Of a stretch of DNA of 64,000 bases, positions 57,009 to 64,000 are shown piece after piece. Below the pieces are notes generated by a model. It worked only from the letters and a program-made list of their open reading frames with translations, was not told the DNA's origin and did not search any database. Made by a program: the position numbers and the translations under genes. How positions within the stretch are numbered: the stretch's first letter is position 1; every line of letters starts with the position of its first letter. The DNA is taken from the NCBI RefSeq assembly GCF_027943255.1, contig NC_072896.1, forward strand, positions 32,266,501 to 32,330,500. Reading direction: 5' to 3'. Source of the stretch: Anastrepha obliqua. Its lineage: Eukaryota > Arthropoda > Insecta > Diptera > Tephritidae.

Positions 57009-57569
57009 TATTAATATTTTACCAATTATACATATTTAATTCATTAATTTATTTTTTTATCTTTTTATATATGTATATGTGGCAACCCTCTTATTTTCTG
57101 GCTGAACCTCTTATCAAATTCGACTTTTGCTTGATACCAATCCTGTAAAATTTTTATTAGCCTATTAAATATCTAATAAAATTTGATTGTTTAGATAGGT
57201 GGCAGCTCAATTCAAAACTGTGTTTGAATTAAAACTTCTTCAAGCACCTTTCGTTTCATACCAATCCTGTAAAATTTTTATTACCCTATTAAGAATCTAA
57301 TAAAATTTTATTTTTTAGAAAGGTGGCAACCCTATTGAAAAATATTTGTGAATTAAAATTTCCCCATCACCTCTCGTGTGATACTAATCCCGTAATATTT
57401 GATTTTATTTATTTAAAAAAATTGAGAGGTGGCAACCCTGTAAAAATATTTCTTAAAAACTTGCATTTCATACTCATTTTTTAATATTTTACCAAATATA
57501 CATATTTAATTAATTTATTTATTTTTTATCTACTTCATCACTACTATATATGTGGCAACCCTTTTATTT

Positions 57570-59060
57570 TATGGCTGGCAAAACATTCCTGAACATCTTA
57601 TCAAAACTGATTCAACGATTTCGTAGTCGTACGCAAATAACCTCTTGCCATTCTCAATTCATTGGAAAGCTACTGTACTGGCATATGAGCGAACGTGCAA
57701 CACTTGCAACCACTGCTTCAGCTATCTCTTCATGAATACATTGTGGCGTCGACTAATTGTTATTTTATTAGTAATTCAATGCCGTTGAGTGCGCAAGCCC
57801 CAATAAAATACCATTTACTAGCTGTATATATACATATCTATTCTCATATATATTTTAGTCATTCTTGAGTCTTTCAACTAAATGTGCCACATGCAATCGG
57901 CAACTATCAGCTGAAGCTTACACAACACAACCAATAGATTTTTATATATTCATTTTTTATAGTACTCGTACAGCTAGCAGCGTGTTTACTGTGTGCTAGT
58001 GAAGTGCATTGTTTATTGGGAGCAGCGGCACGTTTTCAATTTCTTCCGTCATTTGGCTCTTTAAGTGTTCCTGCGCAGCACAAGAAATCGCTGAATAAGG
58101 AATCGATTTGGTGTCACCCCTACGCCTTGTCTACACATTTGCTCCACCTACAGTTCAGTGTACGATTGGTATTTAGTGTAAACAAATGATCGCCCATATG
58201 GGAGCAAAACACACACATTTCGCTCGCTCGCATCCCCACTTCATCCATATGGCAGACCTTCCTCAATACTGCTCCGATGTTTGTGTATGTTGCTGCATAG
58301 TTCATAGTTTCACGAGCTTCATAGTTGATACGCTCGTATCATTTCACATTTCGTTCACATCTTGTTTACATACATATTTTATCGTCTTTAGTTACAAAAA
58401 CGTTTTGTTTTAATTTTATCCGCATTGCATGAAAAACATGCACGTTTACCGTGCTCGTACATGTGTTCGCATGTATGTATGTGTGAGTAGGTGTACTCCT
58501 ATTAGTCGCATATGTGAGCGTACGTGTTTTGTCAGCCATCATTCTATGGTCCTCTGACACTCTGTTGTCAAATGTATCGCACACATTCGCACACAGCTGA
58601 TACTTTTGTTGCTTTGCTCCTTGGAGGACGCTCTGAGTCTAGGATCGTAGCTCCTACTGCTTCCGCTTGCTTTCTTATGCAATCAATTGTGTATGTATTT
58701 TAAGTTTTGTTTGTATTGTGGGTTACACTCCAACTCGCTTCCTTTTTCTCACACAAAGATTTAGTTACTTGGCATGTTGTTTTAATATTTCTTCCCTTGG
58801 AATTTTTGGTAAAGGAATTTGCGGGCAGATACCCAGTGAACAAAGGGGCGGTATTGAAATTTCGTGGAATATTTCGGTTCCTTTGATTACTTTGTGAAGG
58901 CAAGGAAAATGATGATAAAGATGTTTCTTATTAATATTAATTTTTAATAATATTAAACATGGAAGTGTCCTAAGAGCTCTGTGGGCAAAAAAACGCAGAG
59001 TACTCGTTTAATATCATTAAACTAGAAATCTCTCTGTTTGAAATGAAGGAATGAGAGCTT
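57570..59060. other. No recognisable gene
   Basis: Follows the satellite array. TGTG/CATA-rich patches occur near 58470-58500. Several 60-76-codon frames have no motif. Possible low-copy intergenic DNA. Confidence 0.35.
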
Positions 59061-59523
59061 TATCCTACCTGTTACCTTACATATTCCTGCAGTACTCGTA
59101 ATATGACCGCTGTAGCCAAATGTGTTGGTGCGTGACTACTATGCGGAAGTACATAGCTTCGAATCTCCGTGCATGTATTACCAAAAATGGTAGAAAAAGT
59201 TTTGTTTTATAATAGCAGTCACCCCTCGACAGGCAATGCTTAACCTCCGAGTGCATTTCTGTCATGAAAAAGCTCTCCATAAGAAGCCATCTGCCGTGCG
59301 CAGTCGGCTTGAAACTGTAGGTCCCTCCATTTGTGGAGCAACATCAAGACGTACATCACAAATACAGTCTGTTACATAAGAGCGTGGTCAATGTTACTCG
59401 TAGATAAAAAATCAGAGCGTCCTGTTTCTTTTTCTATGATATAGAAGGCACCTCAGTCCTTCATGCTTTTTGTACAAAGTCAGCTGTCTGTCAAATTTAG
59501 TCTTCAATTGAGTGGTTTTTCTA

Positions 59524-60620
59524 AATGAGTGCTGTTTACGCCTCTCGCTTTGAGGTAATTGCATGAAAAAGGAACCAAATTAACGCAAACTGCTGCTGCG
59601 AAATATATGGGAAAGTCGAAGCAGTGGAAAAATCGCTATAAAAAGGTTGGTAACGTTGATGATTTTCCTGATCGCGGAAGAGCAAGAAAGTCTCAAAAAA
59701 AAAGCAGAAAAAAAATTCTCGCATTGTTCTCGAAAGATCCAACTTTGACTTTACGTGGAGCTGCTGTAGCAAAAGGTGTTGACATATGTATATTACACAC
59801 CCTACCTGTAACATTAGGTCTACGATGAGGAATAATTTTATTTATTTTATGAGAAGTTTTATTTTTTGTGTCATTCTTTTGAGCTTTTTTTCACAGAAGA
59901 TTATCTCCAACAATTGAATTAGGAGCTTCATGACCACCAGCAGGAATTAAACCTTTCAACCCATTCCAAATTCCTCTATTAAATACAGCTATCTTACTAA
60001 CCTCGCCAATAAACTGAAATATCGCAGTAGACGAGTGGAATGGGCGAAGGAAAACTTGGACCGCAATTGGAGCAACGTAAGTTTTTCTGATGAATCCTCC
60101 TTCTGGGCATTTCCGATCATCAAACACGCCTGGGCAACCTCCACCAGTAGGATGCTTCAATGGACTGTTAAACACCGTTTTAAAGTCCATATTTGGGGGT
60201 GCTTTGAGGTTTCGGTACTCTGTTCTTATTTACCGAGAATTGAAATGCCGAAAAAATGAATAAAATATATCAAAAGGCTTTGTTACCATCTGCTAAGCAA
60301 TGGTATATCAAGAAAAATGAAAGCGGGATCCTTCAAGAGCACAACGATCCGAAACATCGGAGTCGAGCGTGTAACGAGTGGAAGGCGCAAAACGGAGTTG
60401 TCACTTTAGATTGGCCATCTCAGTCACCGAATGCAAATCCCATAGAAAAAGTGTGAGCTCTAATGAGCTTCGCAGACGCAAGCCATGTAATTTAGATCAA
60501 CGTTCTCGACAAATTCGCCAAGTTTGGAGGTCTTTTCCTGTAGAATATGCCGAAAAGCTAGTGGAAAGTATGTCCCGACGGTGCCAGGTTGTAATTGCTT
60601 TTTTAGTTAAAATACCTATA
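59524..60620 (+). pseudogene. Tc1-like (DD34E) transposase, interrupted
   Basis: Starts MSAVYASRFEVIA, then a 1-base shift near 59562, LHEKGTKLTQTAAAKYMGKS with the helix-turn-helix, and ILALFSKDPTLTLRGAAVAK. Here cox3 DNA intervenes. The frame resumes KLKYRSRRVEWAKENLDRNW, then FSDESSFWAF (first catalytic Asp), VKHRFKVHIWGCF and, after a shift near 60245, IYQKALLPSAKQWYIKKNES. QEHNDPKHRSR has His where relatives usually have the second catalytic Asp (QEDNDPKH). WPSQSPNANPIEKV carries the final Glu, followed by a stop. A last frame gives RQIRQVWRSFPVEYAEKLVE and SMSRRCQVV. Confidence 0.85.
59788..60007 (+). other. cox3: Nuclear mitochondrial insertion: cox3 fragment
   Basis: Read in the invertebrate mitochondrial code, with TGA as Trp and AGA as Ser, this gives LHTLPVTLGLRWGMILFIL, then EVLFFVSFFWAFFHSSLSPT, IELGASWPPAGIKPFNPFQI and PLLNTAILL, the middle of cytochrome c oxidase subunit III of flies. 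In the nuclear code it is full of TGA stops. At the position where fly proteins have Ser before EVLFF, TGA occurs. The fragment is flanked directly by transposase sequence on both sides, without target duplications that I can see. Confidence 0.9.
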
Positions 60621-60955
60621 TTTTTGGTTCATTTATGATTACCAAAAGCTCATGTAGAAGCACCTGTTTCTGGTTCAATAATTTTAGCTGGAGTTATATT
60701 AAAGTTAGGTGGATATGGGTTATTACGAGTTTTTTCTTTTTTACAAGTAAGTGGTATTAAATATAATTACATTTGAATTAGAATTAGATTAATTGGGGGT
60801 GTTTTAATTAGTTTAGTTTGTTTACGTCAAACTGATTTAAAGGCTTTAATTGCTTATTCTTCTGTTGCTCATATAGGAATTGTTTTAGGGGGTCTTATAA
60901 CTTTAAGATATTTAGGATTTTGTGGTTCTTATACATTAATAATTGCTCATGAGGT
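60594..60955 (+). other. nd4: Nuclear mitochondrial insertion: nd4 fragment
   Basis: Mitochondrial-code reading: [118 protein letters not shown]. This is the NADH dehydrogenase subunit 4 core. TGA at HLW and YIW, and AGA for Ser in ISIS, demand the mitochondrial code. It begins right after the transposase SMSRRCQVVI segment and ends before GTATTTGCATTGAGTATTG. nd4 lies on the opposite mitochondrial strand from cox3, yet both fragments are sense on this strand. Confidence 0.92.
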
Positions 60956-61100
60956 ATTTGCATTGAGTATTGACGACCAAATTATCAATAAATTTGCGAA
61001 TTTTCGAAAAATCAATTGTTATTATTTAACCACACGGTCTTATGTAACAGACTGTAAGATGAGGAGCTCGACGAAATACCCAAAAAAGGCATTCGAATGA

Positions 61101-62080
61101 ACTGCATTTGTTTCCACACTTTAATCACTTTATCACTTTCTAGACAGTCAAGTTTGTAGGCGCAGGCGGCGAATTAGGAGCTTTTATGTATTTGAAATGA
61201 AAGCTCAAGCTGAGAGATACGCTGAGTGAGAAATGCACGCGAGCAAGCGTAGTAAAGCTTCAAGATAGTTGGCGTGTCCTGTAAAAAGCGATGAGTTAAA
61301 ATTTAGAGTTAGCTGAGAAAAAGCTCACACTGGTGAAAGCACGCGTGAAATTTTAAGTATTTTAATGATTTTAGTTAAATATTTTTGGTAAGAAGGATGC
61401 GATGGTGTTACGTGAATGAATTAATTGAAAGAAAACTGTTGATTAAAGCCAATTAATTGAGACACCCAGCCAAATACCTAACAGAGCCCAGCCAAATACC
61501 TAACAGAGTCTTAGAAATTCGATCCGCTAGTTACAGAAACATCGCATTTATGGAACCCTGGAAATTCACCCCTTAATAGATGGGGGATCGGGGCGTTGCT
61601 TTATATGACTTGAAAAACATCTTCTTCGTAGTGCATCGGAGTGGATGGAGTAATACGAGTATATTCTACCTCGGATGGTTCCCTCGATTACTTCTAACGG
61701 ACTCGGATCTCATATAAAAAGGCGGGCATGAAAAGCAATTTGTATAACGAAGTTTTTATTCACCAAAGGAGCGTACAGCTTTTCAATTGCATTTCGTGGC
61801 CAATGTAGAACAAGTTTGGCAAGTTGTTGTTGTTGTTGTTATTGTAGAAACAACAAGCACTCTCCATACTTGTATGCCTATGGAACGTTGCTGGAGTGAC
61901 AATCTTTGGCCGGAGATAGATCCTGGTTGGTCTGATAACATATAATCAGATGCGAATGCAGTTCGGCAAGAATTATTCCTTGCTTGATTTCAAAGCTGGC
62001 ACTTCTGGTGATTTTTATGCTGGATTAATATTTTAATTAATTATTTCGTTTATTCAGTCTACAGACTATATTAGACAATT
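61101..62080. other. Gene-poor stretch with a 22-bp tandem pair and TATA-like box
   Basis: CCCAGCCAAATACCTAACAG-AG occurs twice in tandem (61465-61486, 61487-61508). TATAAAAAGGCGGG near 61713 is a good TATA-box-like sequence with unknown role. No coding frame supported. Confidence 0.4.
61822..61945 (+). repeat. Dispersed GTT-headed repeat fragment
   Basis: A TTG run (TTGTTGTTGTTGTTATTGTA) is followed by CACTCTCCATACTTGTATGC and GCTGGAGTGACAATCTTTGG-CCGGAGATAGATCC. I recognise this order as a dispersed repeat common in fruit-fly DNA (GTT run, then GGAGTGACAGTCCTTGGCCG), possibly a SINE or LINE end. Identification is from memory and not checked. Confidence 0.4.
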
Positions 62081-62088
62081 TTTAATTA

Positions 62089-62872
62089 TTAGTTAAAGAT
62101 TATAAACAATTGTTGCCTAAAATTATATAAGCATAGTCTAAAGTCGAGGCTAGGATAATTGTTGCAGAATCGAATGCATCTCACGATTGGTTCATTGAGG
62201 GCATAGATAGTTCTATACCGTTGATCTACAAATAAGCGAACCTGCCTTAAATCATGGTGCTTTGTTTGATATGTAATTAAACTCTGTAACTCACAGCAAT
62301 TTATATTGAAATTTAAAAGATTATACACGAAGAGAATCGAAAAGTAGATTCGTTTGTCCTCAAGGCTTTGAAGTCCAATCAATTTGCGTCTGCCTATATA
62401 ACTAGGGAGCCCTTTAGGCCAGCGCAGCTTACACAACGCATATTTGGTAAAGACTTTTTGGACTCTTTCAATCTTATTTATATGACAATGGTAGAATGGG
62501 TTCCATATTAGAGAACAATAATCTAATCGGCTTCGAATTAAGGAGACGTAGAGAGCTTTCAAAGTCAAGGGATCTGAAAAGTCTTCCGTATTACGACGTA
62601 AAAATCCAATCATAGAAAAAGCTTTAGAGATAATATAATCAATATGTTTCGAGACCATAAGTCCTGAATCGAAGATTATGCCCAAGTCTTTGATTCCCTC
62701 TTTCCTACTAAGTATAATATTGTTCAAAAAGTAGTTATAGATGAATGGATTAGGTTTCTTCCTGTATGATACCACGCAGCATTTGTCGGTATTCAAGTGT
62801 AGGTGGTTCATGGTACACCAATCTTGAAAATGTTTCAGATCCTTTTGAAGATTGGAACACCTTCGAACTTAT
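62089..62872 (-). pseudogene. CR1/Kiri-like LINE reverse transcriptase C-terminal part
   Basis: The frame runs from about 62872 (CSNLQKDLKHFQDWCTMNHL) to a stop at 62089. Blocks in order: HLNTDKCCVVSY (polymerase motif D region), GIKDLGIIFDSGLMVSKHID (motif E), YIISKAFSMIGFLRRNTEDF, LKALYVSLIRSRLDYCSLIW-NPFY, HINKIERVQKVFTKYALCKL, LPSYIGRRKLIGLQSLEDKR and a YALNEPIVRCIRFCNNY tail, all typical of CR1-like elements without RNase H. The polymerase core (YADD) and endonuclease are missing, so this is a 5'-truncated copy. The remaining 240 codons after the ATG at 62811 are open, unlike the older relative at 26460-26760. Confidence 0.85.
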
Positions 62873-63363
62873 AACTTCCAAAGGTGGTGGAGGAGAGCCT
62901 TTAAGCAGGAGAATACGGCGCTGATGGCCCTGGTGAAAAGTCTCTAATGTCAGTTTCTTCTGCCATCCACTAACATATTTTTTGTCTATGTCTGGATTAT
63001 GAGGGGAAGAGATATGAAACATATATCTGGACATTTTAGGGTAATCCTTTCACTCGGATGTTCGCCTTTGTCCAGTCGAACTAATTGGGAGAAAAAAGAA
63101 CTTTTGCATCGAAAAGACAGTTATAGGTGTTGGATAGAAGAAGGGATTTAGGGTTTAGAGTATGCCAGCTCGAAAGACTCTCAGCATGGAGAGAGAGAAC
63201 TCTGTTTTTTCAGTCTGAGACACTTGCCACACGATTACAGTGGGTAGATGGACAATGAGGTGGCAAAAATCGTCACCAACAAAGGGCAGTCCATGCATTT
63301 ATGAACTCTTCGAAAGAATGTTATGAATCTTCATTGGACGAAAGCTGGAAAAGAGTTATATAA

Positions 63364-63646
63364 GCAAATATATTTTTCTAGTTGCTTGATCGAACTCCTT
63401 CTACAATTTGTGGTAAACGTCTTGATGTTCTTCCCCAAAATGTAGGAACATTCAGAAATCAGAGGCGGCAGAGAGGCACATATTCTTTCAAGACAACCCT
63501 TTGTATAGCGGAAATATCCTCGAAGATTTGTCATTACCTGCGGAGCTGCTACTGGTATTAGAAAAACCTATCCCATCTTATGGTGTCTCCCGCCCACAGT
63601 TGGTTCCGAATCTGGACGCTTCCGAATGGTTGGCGCGGAGGCCGCC
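63364..63646 (-). repeat. Old SINE copy, antisense
   Basis: Minus strand: GGCGGCCTCCGCGCCAACCA (head), TTCGGAAGCGTCCAGATTCG (B-box-like), TTTTTCTAATACCAGTAGC, CAGGTAATGACAAATCTTCG, ATATTTCCGCTA, AACATCAAGACGTTTACCAC and GAAGGAGTTCGATC. The module order is that of 45271-45571, with heavy divergence. Upstream of the head (63647-63700 on this strand) lies a segment also found upstream of the 59106 copy. Confidence 0.7.
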
Positions 63647-64000
63647 ATATTACGAGTACTGTAGGAATACGGAAGATAGCAGGTAGGACAAAGCGAACAC
63701 TTCTTCATTTCACGGCGTCAAAGTTGTAACAGGAGTTTTTCCTGGCAGAGTGCAAAATCCCTTGTCAAATTTGGTCATGGCTCATCTTAACTAGTACGGG
63801 TGTGCGAAAGATTATGATATGTGTAATTGTTAAACTCTTACCAGGTACAGGTACGGCGTTTGCTCAGTAATGCAGGTCTAAAGCCGGCAACCCATAAAAC
63901 CGAGGCTGCGCTGATAAGTGCGCGAAAGAATAAGATGACTATGAAACTCTCAGTTTCAGTGGGCACGAAATACTGACAAAGGAGGCAATAAAATACCTAG

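Larger units (their letters stand above)
53110..57565. repeat. GGTGGCAACCC satellite array, about 16 units, twice interrupted
   Basis: AGGTGGCAACCC or AGGTGGCAGCTC marks unit starts at about 53120, 53232, 54672, 54710, 54835, 54957, 55117, 55241, 55438, 55561, 55668, 57081, 57198, 57322, 57427 and 57552, mostly 105-160 bp apart. Units contain CACCTTTCGTTTGATAC-AAT and CCTATTAA-TATCTAATAAA. Two unit types alternate, giving a higher-order pattern: the block from GAACCTTTTATCAAATTCGA (55345) recurs from GAACCTCTTATCAAATTCGA (57106). Insertions: a decayed retrotransposon (53280-54650) and a complete mariner (55728-57008). Confidence 0.85.
59365..61054 (+). mobile_element. Tc1-like transposon carrying two mitochondrial DNA patches
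   Basis: The ends CAGTCTGTTACATAAGAGCG (left) and CAGTCTGTTACATAAGACCG (right, complement) are 22-bp-class terminal repeats with one mismatch, each bordered by TA (59363-59364; 61055-61056). The 1690-bp length is typical of Tc1 elements, but the transposase reading is interrupted by about 220 bp of cox3-like DNA (59788-60007) and followed by about 360 bp of nd4-like DNA (60594-60955) where the transposase C-terminus and 3' UTR should be. It is non-autonomous and dead. Confidence 0.88.
59106..61100 (+). repeat. tRNA-headed SINE split by a Tc1-like transposon
   Basis: Left part 59106-59364: ACCGCTGTAGCCAAATGTGT (A-box-like), TTGGTGCGTGACTACTATGC, CTTCGAATCTCC (B-box-like), CTAATAG-like ATAATAGCAGTCACCCCTCG, GTCCCTCCATTTGTGGAGCA and ACGTACATCACAAATA. 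Right part 61055-61100: AGATGAGGAGCTCG and ACCCAAAAAAGGCATTCG, the expected continuation (GGAGGAGGAGCTCGG...ACCCAAAAAGGGTGTACGCG). The transposon entered at the TA of ACAAATAGGAGG. The head is the most complete of the family in this window. Confidence 0.85.

Noticed and set aside
59788..60955. Functional nuclear cox3 or nd4 genes
   Set aside because: Both are internal fragments, contain TGA stops in the nuclear code and lie inside a dead transposon.

Overview
The window looks like repeat-rich, AT-rich nuclear DNA of a higher fly, most likely a tephritid (true fruit fly). This is inferred from insect-type non-LTR retrotransposons and mariner/Tc1 transposons, a tRNA-headed SINE present in at least six copies, GA/CT/TG microsatellites, GTAAGT splice-donor-like sites, and two pieces of insect mitochondrial DNA. 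There are no operons and no complete host gene. The only possible host gene pieces are two candidate untranslated/first exons near 16.7-17.57 kb and 29.9-30.87 kb.

Layout. 0-6.4 kb: relics of retrotransposons (an RNase H piece, an R1-like C-terminus, a duplicated gag-like stretch) and an internally deleted mariner-like element. 6.5-14.5 kb: an A-rich tandem array with units of about 200-225 bp, split by a nearly full-length RNase H-bearing LINE (ORF1 plus ORF2, 6961-11957) and by a 5'-truncated LINE (12992-14300). 15-18 kb: low-copy-looking sequence with a TAACA/TGTTA motif cluster and a candidate promoter/5' exon. 18-26 kb: a dense graveyard of mariner, maT-like and non-LTR fragments and SINEs. 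27.1-29.1 kb: a T-rich array with a period near 400-430 bp. 29.9-31 kb: the second candidate 5' exon.

31-45 kb: a 101-bp tandem array holding an internally deleted mariner, several inverted-repeat elements (including a 727-bp element flanked by TTAA), a Jockey-like fragment, an AACTAGTT-rich array, and more LINE and mariner remnants. 48.2-50.2 kb: an old mariner split by two non-LTR tails lying in opposite orientations. 50.5 kb: a 255-bp MITE with long terminal inverted repeats. 53.1-57.6 kb: a GGTGGCAACCC satellite array interrupted by a decayed retrotransposon and by a complete mariner (55728-57008) with perfect 27-bp ends and an intact 346-codon transposase.

59.1-61.1 kb holds the most unusual object: a Tc1-like transposon inserted in a SINE. 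The transposon body carries two separate patches of mitochondrial DNA, one from cox3 and one from nd4. Both read correctly only in the invertebrate mitochondrial code. A CR1-like reverse transcriptase tail and an old SINE close the window. Most elements are dead. The exceptions worth attention are the intact mariner and its deleted sibling, whose matching ends suggest recent activity of that family.
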